Notes under the pieces: generated by a model
The model's database searches: none
Seen by the model: only the letters and a program-made list of their open reading frames with translations
What the model was told of the DNA's origin: nothing
Position numbers and translations under genes: made by a program
Shown here: piece by piece, positions 36,442 through 45,800 of the stretch
How positions within the stretch are numbered: the first letter of the stretch is position 1
Layout of the letters: each line of letters starts with the position of its first letter
Origin: Arcobacter arenosus
Lineage (GTDB): Bacteria; Campylobacterota; Campylobacteria; Campylobacterales; Arcobacteraceae
Direction: 5' to 3'
NCBI RefSeq assembly: GCF_005771535.1
Contig: NZ_VANU01000002.1
Coordinates: forward strand, 310,001-374,000
Length of the DNA stretch: 64,000 nt

Positions 36442-37362
36442 TTAGTTTACGTAAGTTAAATACTTAACATACTTTTCGTTTTTACCTTGAACTACATCAA
36501 AGTAAGCCTTTTGAAGTGCTTCAGTTACTGGTCCTCTTTCACCTGCACCAATAACTCTACAATCAACTTCTCTAATTGGAGTTACTTCTACAGCTGTACC
36601 AGTAAAGAATGCTTCATCTGCAATATAAATCTCTTCTCTTGTAATTCTTCTTCTAACAACTTCATAACCCATATCTTTTGCAATATCAATTACTGTTGCT
36701 TGTGTAATTGATTCTAATGAGTTATCATTTGGTGGAGTAATAATAACTCCATCTCTTACAATAAAGAAACAAGCACCAGATGCTTCAGCGATATAACCTT
36801 GGTCATCTCTTAATAAAGCTTCATCATAACCAGCTTCTACTGCTTCAAATTTTGCCATTTGAGAGTTTAAGTAATTAGCTACTGCTTTTGCTTTTCCCAT
36901 ACCTGATGTATTAGGAGTTCTTGTCATAGATGAGATTTTTACTCTAACACCTTTTTTCATACCCTCTTCACCAAGGTATGCACCCCATTCCCATGCAGAA
37001 ATTGAAACTTGTGCAGGAGCATCTTTATGATAAAGTCCCATAACTCCGTAACCAAGATATACTAAAGGTCTAATATAAGCACCTTCAAATAACTCATTTT
37101 TTTGTAATAATTCAACTTGAGCATCATTTAACTCTTCTGCTGTAAAAGGAACATCAATTAACGTCATTTTAGAAGAATTTAAAAGTCTTTTTGTGTGTTC
37201 TTCTAATTTGAAAATTGCACATCTTCCATCATGAGTTTTATAAGCTTTAGTACCTTCAATTGCACCATTACCATAATGTAATGTGTGGCTTAATACATGA
37301 ACTTTTGCTTCATGCCAATCAACAAATTTCCCATCCATCCAGATGTATTTTGCTTCAGTCAT
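36442..37362 (-). CDS. ilvE: Branched-chain amino acid aminotransferase
   Basis: Class IV PLP enzyme making leucine, isoleucine and valine from keto acids. 306 residues, normal length. HVLSHTLHYGNGAIEGTKAY, YIRPLVYLGYG, the PLP lysine in GMGKAKAVANYLNSQ, and SGACFFIVRDGVIITPP are all present, as are AFFTGTAVEVTPIREVD and its GTA loop. It precedes the SPFH gene by about 23 bp. Confidence 0.96.
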   Translation of the reverse strand: MTEAKYIWMDGKFVDWHEAKVHVLSHTLHYGNGAIEGTKAYKTHDGRCAIFKLEEHTKRLLNSSKMTLIDVPFTAEELNDAQVELLQKNELFEGAYIRPLVYLGYGVMGLYHKDAPAQVSISAWEWGAYLGEEGMKKGVRVKISSMTRTPNTSGMGKAKAVANYLNSQMAKFEAVEAGYDEALLRDDQGYIAEASGACFFIVRDGVIITPPNDNSLESITQATVIDIAKDMGYEVVRRRITREEIYIADEAFFTGTAVEVTPIREVDCRVIGAGERGPVTEALQKAYFDVVQGKNEKYVKYLTYVN

Positions 37363-37450
37363 TTTTATAATCCTATATATCGTTTGAAATTTAGCAGATA
37401 GTCTATCTAAGGTTTTATTAAAGTTTAGTGAGATAAAAGATTTATATCAT

Positions 37451-37486
37451 TTGTAATAAGAGTTTTTTATATATGACTCATTACAA
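37451..37486. promoter_or_regulatory. Inverted repeat between ilvE and the methyltransferase gene
   Basis: TTGTAAT (37451-37457) and ATTACAA (37480-37486), with AGAGT and GACTC just inside. It lies in the 180-bp divergent gap and could be an operator for either gene. No known motif is matched. Confidence 0.3.
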
Positions 37487-37541
37487 TTGCAAAAAAATTT
37501 AAATGCAACTTACTTGCTTTTTTAAAATTTTAGGAGATTAA

Positions 37542-38138
37542 ATGAGCCAACAAGAGTTTTGGAATAGTAAATTTTCAAGGGAAGGTTTTCTATATGGTTT
37601 AAAGCCAAATGGTTTTATTGCCTCAAAAATTAAATCATTTCCAAAAGATGCAAAAGTTTTATGTTTAGGTGAGGGGGAAGGAAGAAATGCTATTTTTTTA
37701 GCAAAAAGAGGTTTTGATGTAACTGCAATTGATGCTTCTGATATTGGTCTTTCTAAACTTAAACAAAGAGCAGATGAAGAGAACTTAGAAATAAAAACAA
37801 TATGTATAGATTTAAATCACTGGGAAGTTGATTCAAAGTATGATGTAATAGTTGCTTCATATTTGCATATGTACAAAGAAGATAGAGATGACTTATTTGA
37901 AAAAATTGATGACTCTTTAAATGTTGATGGATTATTTATTGGGGAGTTTTTTTCTCAAAAACAAATATCGTATAATAGTGGTGGACCAAAAGATTTAGAC
38001 CTTTTATATACAGTTGAAGATTTTAAATCACACTATACTTTTAGTGGTGCGGAAGTTAAAGAGCAAATTACAATTTTAGATGAGGGGAAAGGTCACCAAG
38101 GTGAAGCTTGTGTGATAAGAGTATTTTTAGAAAAATAG
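37542..38138 (+). CDS. Class I SAM-dependent methyltransferase (TehB-like)
   Basis: 198 residues with one methyltransferase fold. The start FWNSKFSREGFLYGLKPNGFI resembles the tellurite/thiopurine-type group. AdoMet motif I is VLCLGEGEGRNAIFLA, followed by DVTAIDASDIGL with the ribose-binding acidic residue. The substrate is unknown; relatives detoxify tellurite or methylate small molecules. AGGAGA precedes the ATG. It stands just before metH but is separated by 90 bp. Confidence 0.85.
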   Translation: MSQQEFWNSKFSREGFLYGLKPNGFIASKIKSFPKDAKVLCLGEGEGRNAIFLAKRGFDVTAIDASDIGLSKLKQRADEENLEIKTICIDLNHWEVDSKYDVIVASYLHMYKEDRDDLFEKIDDSLNVDGLFIGEFFSQKQISYNSGGPKDLDLLYTVEDFKSHYTFSGAEVKEQITILDEGKGHQGEACVIRVFLEK

Positions 38139-38228
38139 TCTATATTCTCTTTACAAAATTTTAATCTAGTTTTAAATATACTATTAACCTTTTACAACGA
38201 CAAATTTAATAAAATTTAAGAAGATTTA

Positions 38229-41200
38229 ATGACAGAAAAAATAAAAAAATTAATTGAAGAAAAAGTTTTAATTATTGATGGAGCTATGGGGACACAGCTT
38301 CAACTTGCAGATATTAAAAATGAACAATGGCAATATGAAGGTAACGATTTAGAAGGGTGTAACGAACTTTTAAATTTAACTGCTCCACATATTCTTGAAA
38401 CTATTCATGATAATTATGCTAAAGCAGGGGCAAATTTTTTAACTACAAATACTTTTGGTTCTATGCCTTGGGTTTTAGATGAATATGGTATACCTGAAAC
38501 TTCTTATGAATTATCAAAACTAGGTGCCCAAATTGCTAATAAAATTAAAGAAAAATATAACACTCCAGAAGACCCAAAATTTGTATTTGGTTCAATAGGT
38601 CCAGGAACAAAACTTCCATCTCTTGGACATATAAAATATGATGAGATGTTCGAAGGTTATAAAATCATGGCTAAGGGATTAGCTGATGGTGGAACAGATG
38701 TATTTTTATTAGAAACTTGTCAAGACCCGTTACAAATTAAAGCGGCTTTACATGCTTTAAATGAAGTAGCCCCACAAATACCTATTATGGTAAGTGTAAC
38801 TATTGAGATGTCAGGAACTATGTTAATTGGAACTGATGCTATGACAATTGCAGCTATTTTAGAACCTTTTAATATTTTATCTTTAGGATTTAACTGTGGA
38901 ACTGGGCCAAAACAAGTTCATAAACACGTTAAAGCCTTAAGTGAGGTTTGTAAATTCCCTATTTCTGTACATGCAAATGCAGGGCTTCCTCAAAATAGAG
39001 GTGGTCAAACTTATTATCCAATGGGACCAGATGAATTTACAAAATTGCAAAAAGAGTTCCTTGAAATAAATGGGGTTAGTTTTCTTGGTGGTTGTTGTGG
39101 TACAACCCCTGAGCATATTAAAGCTTTACGTGAAGGTGTTAAGGGGATTAAACCTTTAAAACCTTGTGGATTTTTAAAAGCATCATTAGCTTCACTATTT
39201 AATGTTGTTCCATTAAAACAAGACCCAGCACCATTATTAATAGGTGAAAGAAGTAATGCCACAGGTTCGAAGGCATTTAGAGAATTGTTAAAAGCAAATG
39301 ATTATGAAGGAACTTTATCAGTTGGTCAACAGCAAGTAAGAGCTGGGGCTCATGTTATTGATGTAAGTGTTGGTTTTGCTGGACGGGATGAAACAGGAGA
39401 TATGGATAAGGTTATTGAACTTTATTCTCAAAAAGTTTCATTACCACTTATGCCCGACTCTACTCAACTTCCAGCACTTGAAGCTGCCTTAAAACAAATT
39501 GGTGGAAGATGTATAATCAATTCAGTAAATCTCGAAGATGGGGAAGAAAAATTTGATGCAGTTTGTAAATTAGCAAAAAAATTTGGAGCAGCACTTGTTT
39601 GTTTAGTTATTGATGAAATAGGAATGGCAAAAACAAAAGAGCGTAAGCTTGAAGTTGCTGAAAGAATCTTTGATTTATGTGTAAATAGACATGGATTTAA
39701 ACCAGATGATTTAGTTTTTGATATGCTAACTTTTACAATTGGATCTGGTGATGATGAGTATAGAACAGCAGGTGTTGAAACCCTTGAAGCTATTAGAGAA
39801 TTTCAGATTCGTCACCCAGAAGTTGGAACTACATTAGGGCTTTCAAATATCTCATTTGGATTATCAATAAATGCAAGAATATATTTAAATTCTATCTATT
39901 TAGACCATTGTGTAAAAGCTGGATTAACATCTGCTATTGTAAATGTAAAACATATCTTGCCATTAAACAAAATCTCCGATGAAGATAAAAAAGCTTGTGA
40001 TGATTTAATTTTCAATAACCAAGAAGATGGTGATCCCCTATTTAAGTTTATTGAACACTTCTCTAATGTTGCTGATATGGAAGAGCAAAGTGACGAGGAG
40101 TATCAAAAACTTGAACCAATTGATAAAGTTAAAAAACTTCTTCTTGATGGTGATAAAGAAAGAATGCTACCACTTGTAGATGAATTAAGACACACAGTAA
40201 ACCCTGAAATCATTGTAAATGAGTGGCTAATTGATGGAATGAAAGTGATTGGAGAACTTTTTGGAAGTGGACAAATGCAATTACCATTTGTACTTCAAAG
40301 TGCTGAAACTATGAAAGCAACAGTTGATGCACTTAATCCATATTTACCAAAAGAGGATAAAGCTAGTGAAACTGTTTTAGTTTTAGGAACTGTTAAAGGT
40401 GATGTTCATGATGTTGGTAAAAATTTAGTTGATATTATCCTTTCAAATAATGGATTTAAAGTTATAAATATTGGTATAAAAGCTGATTTAAATGACTTTA
40501 TCATTGCTGTTAAAGAGCATAAAGCTCAAGCAATTGGGATGAGTGGACTTTTAGTTAAATCTACTGCTGTAATGAAAGAGAACCTTGAAGCTTTACAAAA
40601 AGAGGGGATTGATATTCCTGTACTTTTAGGTGGTGCGGCACTTACAAAAGGTTTTGTAAACGATTATTGTAGACCAATTTATGATGGTCCTATTTTCTAT
40701 TGTAGAGATGCTTTTGATGGTGTTGTTTCTATGCAAAGAATAGAAGAGGGTGAGTTAGATAATACAGCTTTAGCCGCAGATTTAATTGATGATGAAGATG
40801 GTGTTGTTAAAAAAGATAAAGAAGAAGTAATCGTAAAAGAAGAGGATGTAGAACTTCCAGAATCTGGGACTTTTACATTCCCACCACTTTGGGGTAGAGT
40901 TGCTTTATATGGAAAAGGTGTTGATAAAGATTTAGTTTTTAAATGGATAAATCATAGAGTTTTATTTAGACAAAGATGGGGATATAAAAGAGGAAAACAA
41001 TCTAGTGAAGAGTTTTTAAAACATGAACAAGATGTTGTTGAACCACTTTATGAAAGATTAAAAGAAGAGTTTATTCAAAAAGAACTTTTTGACCCAATTG
41101 CTATTTATGCATATTATCCATGTATTTCAAAAGAGAATAAGCTTTATATTTTCTCTGAAGAATATGCTTTCCATTCCCTTGAAGAAGCTAAAAATGTGCC

Positions 41201-41702
41201 ACCTTTAGAAAAAGCAATAAAAGTTATGGAGTTTCCAAGACAAAAGAAAAAACCACATAGATGTATAGCTGATTTCTTTGCAAATGATAGATTAGATGTA
41301 GTGGCATTTTCTTTTGCTAGTGCAGGTCTTAAACTAAGTCCATATGAAGCAGAACTTTATAAAGATAGTAAATTTACAGAATATTATCAAGTTCATGGAT
41401 TAGGTGTTGAATTAGCTGAGGCTTTAGCTGAGGTAATTCACAAACAAGTTAGACTTGATTTAGATATTGTGCCAAAAGAGGGAAATACCTTACATGATGT
41501 TCAAATGAAACAATATGTAGGTTGTAGATACTCTCCTGGGTATGCTGCTTGTCCAGACTTAGAACAAAGTAGGGATATGTTTGATTTACTAAATCCTGAA
41601 GAGTTTGGGATAGAGTTAAGTGAGACTTTCCAGATTCATCCGGAACAAAGTACATGCGCAATAATAGTTCCTCACCACAAAGCGAACTATTACAATATCT
41701 AG
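38229..41702 (+). CDS. metH: Cobalamin-dependent methionine synthase
   Basis: Moves a methyl group from methyltetrahydrofolate to homocysteine through B12. 1157 residues with all four modules: homocysteine domain (about 1-310) with VIDGAMGTQLQ, GFNCGTGP and the zinc cysteines FLGGCCGTTPEHI; folate domain (about 340-600) with LIGERSNATGSKAFRELL; cobalamin cap and B12 domain (about 630-870) with GDVHDVGKNLVDIIL, whose histidine ligates cobalt; and activation domain (about 890-1157) with RYSPGYAACPDLEQ. No cobalamin riboswitch is visible in the 90 bp in front. Confidence 0.97.
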   Translation: MTEKIKKLIEEKVLIIDGAMGTQLQLADIKNEQWQYEGNDLEGCNELLNLTAPHILETIHDNYAKAGANFLTTNTFGSMPWVLDEYGIPETSYELSKLGAQIANKIKEKYNTPEDPKFVFGSIGPGTKLPSLGHIKYDEMFEGYKIMAKGLADGGTDVFLLETCQDPLQIKAALHALNEVAPQIPIMVSVTIEMSGTMLIGTDAMTIAAILEPFNILSLGFNCGTGPKQVHKHVKALSEVCKFPISVHANAGLPQNRGGQTYYPMGPDEFTKLQKEFLEINGVSFLGGCCGTTPEHIKALREGVKGIKPLKPCGFLKASLASLFNVVPLKQDPAPLLIGERSNATGSKAFRELLKANDYEGTLSVGQQQVRAGAHVIDVSVGFAGRDETGDMDKVIELYSQKVSLPLMPDSTQLPALEAALKQIGGRCIINSVNLEDGEEKFDAVCKLAKKFGAALVCLVIDEIGMAKTKERKLEVAERIFDLCVNRHGFKPDDLVFDMLTFTIGSGDDEYRTAGVETLEAIREFQIRHPEVGTTLGLSNISFGLSINARIYLNSIYLDHCVKAGLTSAIVNVKHILPLNKISDEDKKACDDLIFNNQEDGDPLFKFIEHFSNVADMEEQSDEEYQKLEPIDKVKKLLLDGDKERMLPLVDELRHTVNPEIIVNEWLIDGMKVIGELFGSGQMQLPFVLQSAETMKATVDALNPYLPKEDKASETVLVLGTVKGDVHDVGKNLVDIILSNNGFKVINIGIKADLNDFIIAVKEHKAQAIGMSGLLVKSTAVMKENLEALQKEGIDIPVLLGGAALTKGFVNDYCRPIYDGPIFYCRDAFDGVVSMQRIEEGELDNTALAADLIDDEDGVVKKDKEEVIVKEEDVELPESGTFTFPPLWGRVALYGKGVDKDLVFKWINHRVLFRQRWGYKRGKQSSEEFLKHEQDVVEPLYERLKEEFIQKELFDPIAIYAYYPCISKENKLYIFSEEYAFHSLEEAKNVPPLEKAIKVMEFPRQKKKPHRCIADFFANDRLDVVAFSFASAGLKLSPYEAELYKDSKFTEYYQVHGLGVELAEALAEVIHKQVRLDLDIVPKEGNTLHDVQMKQYVGCRYSPGYAACPDLEQSRDMFDLLNPEEFGIELSETFQIHPEQSTCAIIVPHHKANYYNI

Positions 41703-41743
41703 GGGAAATTGCTATTTTAAGCAATCTTCTTCGTTAAACTTCA

Positions 41744-41789
41744 AAAATCTAGAAAGTCATTTACTACAGTAAACTCCTTTCTAGATTTT
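41744..41789 (+). terminator. metH terminator
   Basis: AAAATCTAGAAAG (41744-41756) and CTTTCTAGATTTT (41777-41789), with an inner TTACT/AGTAA stem. It lies about 42 bp after the metH stop, with moderate T content after it. Confidence 0.75.
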
Positions 41790-41865
41790 ATTGTTTGCCT
41801 TGAATCTTACTCAAACTAGCAATTTCTATGATTCTTCTTTTTTACTTTTCTAAAATAATATATTT

Positions 41866-42465
41866 TTATAAATTTATTATAGATTTTAACTGTTTATCAT
41901 GATATTTATTAAGTAAAATTAAGGCAACAATTGACCCTAATAGTGCTAATCCCATATCACTTTGGGTATCCCAAACATAACCTTGAGTTCCTAAGAAAGC
42001 TTCGGCATCTTCGCCAGAAAAAATTGCAACCCACCATTCAATAAGTTCATAAAAAGCAGAAAAAGCTAAACAAAAGCATACTATAAAAAAATTTCTCCAA
42101 ACACTATTTGGGATTACATTTTTTCGTATTAATATTTCCCTAGCAATCATTGCTGGAATAAATCCTTGAGCAAAGTGTCCTACTTTGTCATAATTATTTC
42201 TATCTTGATTAAAAACCTCTTTTATTAAATCGAAAAAAGGAACTTGAGCATAAGTGTAGTGGCCACCAATCATAAGTATAATGCAATGCACTAAAATAAG
42301 AGAATAAACTAGTGTTGTTAATTTAAAGTTTTTGTATGTAATCATTAGGATAATTATTCCAATAATTGCTGGTAAAACTTCTAGAAACCAAGTAAATTGA
42401 TCTTTTGGATTAATCCCTGACCATAATAAAAAAGAAAAAAATATTAATAAATATAAATACTTCAT
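41866..42465 (-). CDS. DUF2238 membrane protein (YjdF-like)
   Basis: 199 residues with about six helices. Family landmarks are HYTYAQVPF, DKVGHFAQGFIPAMIAREIL, SAFYELIEWWVAI and YVWDTQSDMGLALLGSI. The conserved H, E and D residues in membrane segments hint at a metal site, but the function of DUF2238/YjdF is unknown. It stands alone, converging on metH. Confidence 0.88.
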   Translation of the reverse strand: MKYLYLLIFFSFLLWSGINPKDQFTWFLEVLPAIIGIIILMITYKNFKLTTLVYSLILVHCIILMIGGHYTYAQVPFFDLIKEVFNQDRNNYDKVGHFAQGFIPAMIAREILIRKNVIPNSVWRNFFIVCFCLAFSAFYELIEWWVAIFSGEDAEAFLGTQGYVWDTQSDMGLALLGSIVALILLNKYHDKQLKSIINL

Positions 42466-42553
42466 GGGATATTCTACTCTTTTTAATATTTGAATTAACT
42501 CATTATTATCTATTTTTTGATAAAATCTAACTACTTAAAAAAGGAACTTTGTA

Positions 42554-43051
42554 ATGGAAAAAGAAAAAACGCTTACTGATAAGATAATCAATTACATTTA
42601 TATACTTTCAAAACAACCAATTTTACTAAGAGATTTACTTGAAGCAAATAGACAATTCAATGAAGGTATGCATGTTGACCCTGCGAAGTTAGGATTCAGA
42701 TTAAAACTTGGACGAGCTTATTTAGTATATATCTTGATTGTACTAGCTATTTTAGTTCCAATTTCAACAATTTTGCATTATCCTTTAGCAAATATTGATC
42801 CACATATTTCTATTTTAGGGGCAATGATTATTACTGCCATAATTTTTATGGGGTTTAACTTTTTTAGATCTAAAATGAGAGATATAATTTCATATAGACA
42901 AATTAAAAAATCTTGGCAATTAAGATTTCCATATTTCCCTTATCATGAATATAATAAAAAAATTGAAGAGATTTATTTACAAGCATTAAAAAATGAAGTT
43001 TCAAAAAAAGATTTAGAAAAATATATCTTAGATAATCTAGTAGAAGATTAA
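42554..43051 (+). CDS. Unknown two-helix membrane protein
   Basis: 165 residues. Two hydrophobic helices lie at about 55-76 and 85-105, flanked by basic cytoplasmic parts with KSWQLRFPYFPYHEYN. AAGGAA precedes the ATG. I recognise no family. It is 75 bp in front of the GCS2-type ligase gene on the same strand and could share its transcript. Confidence 0.7.
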   Translation: MEKEKTLTDKIINYIYILSKQPILLRDLLEANRQFNEGMHVDPAKLGFRLKLGRAYLVYILIVLAILVPISTILHYPLANIDPHISILGAMIITAIIFMGFNFFRSKMRDIISYRQIKKSWQLRFPYFPYHEYNKKIEEIYLQALKNEVSKKDLEKYILDNLVED

Positions 43052-43125
43052 AATAATTAAATTTAACTTTTCAAAATAAGTAAAAAACAAGTACAATAGT
43101 ACTATCCCTTAAAAAATGGATTTTT

Positions 43126-44205
43126 ATGAAGTTTGAAAAGTTTGAAACCGGAAACCATTTCTCAATAGGTATTGAGTTAGAATTAAGAATATTAGATAAA
43201 TTTACTTTATCTCCTAAAGATGAATTTGATTATATTTATTCAAATCTAGATGAAAAATTCAAGGCAAATATTGCAAAAGAGTTTTTAGATTCTATGATAG
43301 AGATTAATACTCCTATTTTCCATTATGAAGAAGATTTAATTACTTATCTAAAAAACATAATTAGTGAATTATCAAAAGTTGCCTCACAAAAATCATTATC
43401 TTTACAAACTAGTGGAACCTATGCACAAAAAAGTGAAGATTTTAATATATGTAAAGATAAAAGATATGAAAAAATCTATGATGAACATAAAGTTTTGTTA
43501 GATGATTTTTCTATCTGCGGAACCCATGTTCATATAGGATTTGAAAATTTTGATAAGGCTTTAAAAGCTTATAATTACTCAATTTATTATTTACCACTTT
43601 TTTTAGCATTAAGTGCTTCATCTTTGTATTATAATGGTATTGATACGGGTATCCATTCTTATAGAACAAAAATCTTTTCAAGACTTCCAAAGGCTTCCAT
43701 TCCAGAATACTTTGACAATTATGAGCAGATGAATAACATATATCAATTATTAGAAAAATCAAATGTAATTGATTCTACAAAAGATATTTGGTGGGATGTA
43801 AGAATCCAGCCCCATTTTAAAACAGTTGAATTTAGAATCTGTGATGCTGTCAATGATTTTGAGAGATTAGAGATTATTATTCAACTTATTAGAGTGATGT
43901 GTCAATTATCTCAAATAGATAGATTTGAAAAAGTTCCAATGCAAATTTTAAAGCAAAATATGTGGAGTGCAACTAGATATTCTATGGATGGAGAAATAGT
44001 TAACCATAAGGGCGAAGTTAGTTTAATTAGAGATGAATTAAAACAATTGGTAAAAAAAGCTTTAGCTAATAATTTGATAGATAAAGATTTTTCACAAAGA
44101 GCAAATAGATTAATAGAAAAAGAATCTATCTCTAAAAAAATGGAAAATTTATATAAAAGAACAAATAGTTTAAAAGAAGTAGAAAGGTTAGGTGTATTTG
44201 AATGA
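43126..44205 (+). CDS. Carboxylate-amine ligase of the GCS2 family (YbdK-like)
   Basis: ATP-dependent ligase of the glutamate-cysteine ligase type 2 superfamily, 359 residues. FSIGIELELRILD opens the catalytic domain, with SMIEINTPIFHYEEDL, FSICGTHVHIGF carrying the metal ligands, and HFKTVEFRICDA. Members join the gamma- or alpha-carboxyl of glutamate or another acid to an amine; E. coli YbdK has weak gamma-glutamylcysteine activity. Its last codon overlaps the start of a GGT-family gene (ATGA), so a ligase and a hydrolase or transferase are made together. The substrate is not deducible. Confidence 0.87.
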   Translation: MKFEKFETGNHFSIGIELELRILDKFTLSPKDEFDYIYSNLDEKFKANIAKEFLDSMIEINTPIFHYEEDLITYLKNIISELSKVASQKSLSLQTSGTYAQKSEDFNICKDKRYEKIYDEHKVLLDDFSICGTHVHIGFENFDKALKAYNYSIYYLPLFLALSASSLYYNGIDTGIHSYRTKIFSRLPKASIPEYFDNYEQMNNIYQLLEKSNVIDSTKDIWWDVRIQPHFKTVEFRICDAVNDFERLEIIIQLIRVMCQLSQIDRFEKVPMQILKQNMWSATRYSMDGEIVNHKGEVSLIRDELKQLVKKALANNLIDKDFSQRANRLIEKESISKKMENLYKRTNSLKEVERLGVFE

Positions 44206-45719
44206 AAGGTGTAGTTGCAGCTGGAGATAAAAATTCCGCTCAAGCAGGAGCTGATATTTTAAAAGAGGGTGGTAATGCTTATGATGCAGCCTTAGCAGTA
44301 ATGCTAGCTGCTCCAATTTGTGAGCCACTATTTACAAGCTTAGGGGGAGGGGGTTTTTTATTAGGTTTAGAAAAAGATAAAAAGCCTGAACTTTACGATT
44401 TTTTTGTTGAAGTTCCTAAAAAGAGATTATCAGAACCAGAGTTTTATCCTATATATGTAGATTTTGGAGCAGCTATTCAAGAGTTTCATATTGGTGCTGG
44501 AAGCGTGGCAATCCCAGGTTTAATAAAAGGGATTGAAAAAGTTCATAAAGAAAAATGCACCTTGCCACTTAGTAAAATTATAGAACCAGCAGTAAAGTAT
44601 GCAAGGGAGGGTATTTTTTTATCTCCTATGCAAGCAAGTTTTGTAAAGTTACTTGAGCCAATTTTTACATCAACAAAATCTAGTATGGATGTATATGGAA
44701 TTGATGATAAAAATTTGATTGATGAAACACATCTTTTTAAAAATCCTCAATATGCAGACTTTTTAGAAGCTTTTGCAAAAGAGGGTGCTAGACTTTTTTA
44801 TGAAGGTGAAGTAGCATCAGAAATTGAAAAAATATCAAAAGAGAATGATGGACTTATTTATAAAGAAGATTTAAAAAACTATGAAGTTATAAAAAGAAAT
44901 CCAATAGATTTTAAATATAAAGATTATGAGATTGTAACAAATCCACCACCTAGTGGAGGGGGTATATTAATTGCTTTTACAATGAAACTTCTCGAACAAT
45001 ATGACTTAAAAGATTTTAGAAGTTTTGAGTATGTAAAAGGTTTAATAGAAAGCTTTAATACAACAAGTGATTTTAGACGTGAACATGTAGATGAGTTTTT
45101 ACACGATGAAAAATTAAAAGATATCTTGTTTAATGATAGACTAATAAAAAATTATTGTACAACAATGCATAGTAGACTAAATCTTTGGGGAAATACAACC
45201 CATTTATCTGTAATTGATGAAAAAGGAAATGCCGTTTCTGTAACTACAACAAATGGTGAAGGAAGTGGTCATGTTATACCTAGTTCAGGAATTATGCTTA
45301 ATAATATGATGGGTGAAGAGGACTTAAATCCTCATGGATGGTTTGCTTGGGATGAGGGGATTAGATTACCATCTATGATGGCACCAACAGCTGTTTTAAA
45401 AGATGGACACCCTGAGTTAATCCTTGGAAGTGCAGGGAGTAATAGAATTCGTTCAGCTATCACTTCAACTATAATTAATAATCTTGAATATGGAATGAAT
45501 TTAAATGAAAGTATTAATTCCCCTAGGATTCATTTTGAAAAAGGGGTTGTTTGCGTGGAACCTGAATTAGATATGGCTATTAGAAATGAATTAGAAAAAC
45601 ATTATAAACTTCAATATTTTGATTCTTTAAACATCTTTTTTGGAGGTGTACAGGCAGTAAATGGTAGTCTTGAAGGGGGTTGTGATAGTAGAAGAGGAGC
45701 ATGTGTAATAAAAGTATAA
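44202..45719 (+). CDS. Gamma-glutamyltransferase family protein (second copy)
   Basis: 505-residue self-processing Ntn hydrolase. The N-terminal half has SAQAGADILKEGGNAYDAALAV and LFTSLGGGGFLLG. The nucleophile is T332 in NLWGNTTHLSVID, then NGEGSGHVIPSSGIMLNNMMGE and GSAGSNRIRSAI. NTTHxSVxD is close to classical GGT, unlike the first copy at 4245-5843. The usual lid and signal peptide are missing, so it probably acts in the cytoplasm. Coupled translation with the GCS2-type ligase suggests one pathway in which an amide is formed and later cleaved or transferred. Confidence 0.9.
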   Translation: MKGVVAAGDKNSAQAGADILKEGGNAYDAALAVMLAAPICEPLFTSLGGGGFLLGLEKDKKPELYDFFVEVPKKRLSEPEFYPIYVDFGAAIQEFHIGAGSVAIPGLIKGIEKVHKEKCTLPLSKIIEPAVKYAREGIFLSPMQASFVKLLEPIFTSTKSSMDVYGIDDKNLIDETHLFKNPQYADFLEAFAKEGARLFYEGEVASEIEKISKENDGLIYKEDLKNYEVIKRNPIDFKYKDYEIVTNPPPSGGGILIAFTMKLLEQYDLKDFRSFEYVKGLIESFNTTSDFRREHVDEFLHDEKLKDILFNDRLIKNYCTTMHSRLNLWGNTTHLSVIDEKGNAVSVTTTNGEGSGHVIPSSGIMLNNMMGEEDLNPHGWFAWDEGIRLPSMMAPTAVLKDGHPELILGSAGSNRIRSAITSTIINNLEYGMNLNESINSPRIHFEKGVVCVEPELDMAIRNELEKHYKLQYFDSLNIFFGGVQAVNGSLEGGCDSRRGACVIKV

Positions 45720-45800
45720 CATTAAAATAACTATATGAGACAATAGTGAGACATTCTTTTGTTAGAATAATAATCGAGGGTTATTCAAAGGGGGTGTTTC

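Noticed and set aside
38139-38228. Cobalamin riboswitch before metH
   Set aside because: The gap is 90 bp, AT-rich, and lacks the B12 box; it is too short for the aptamer.
43911-44243. 110-codon minus-strand frame opposite the GCS2-type ligase
   Set aside because: Composition is that of an antisense shadow and it bridges the ATGA overlap of two well-supported genes.
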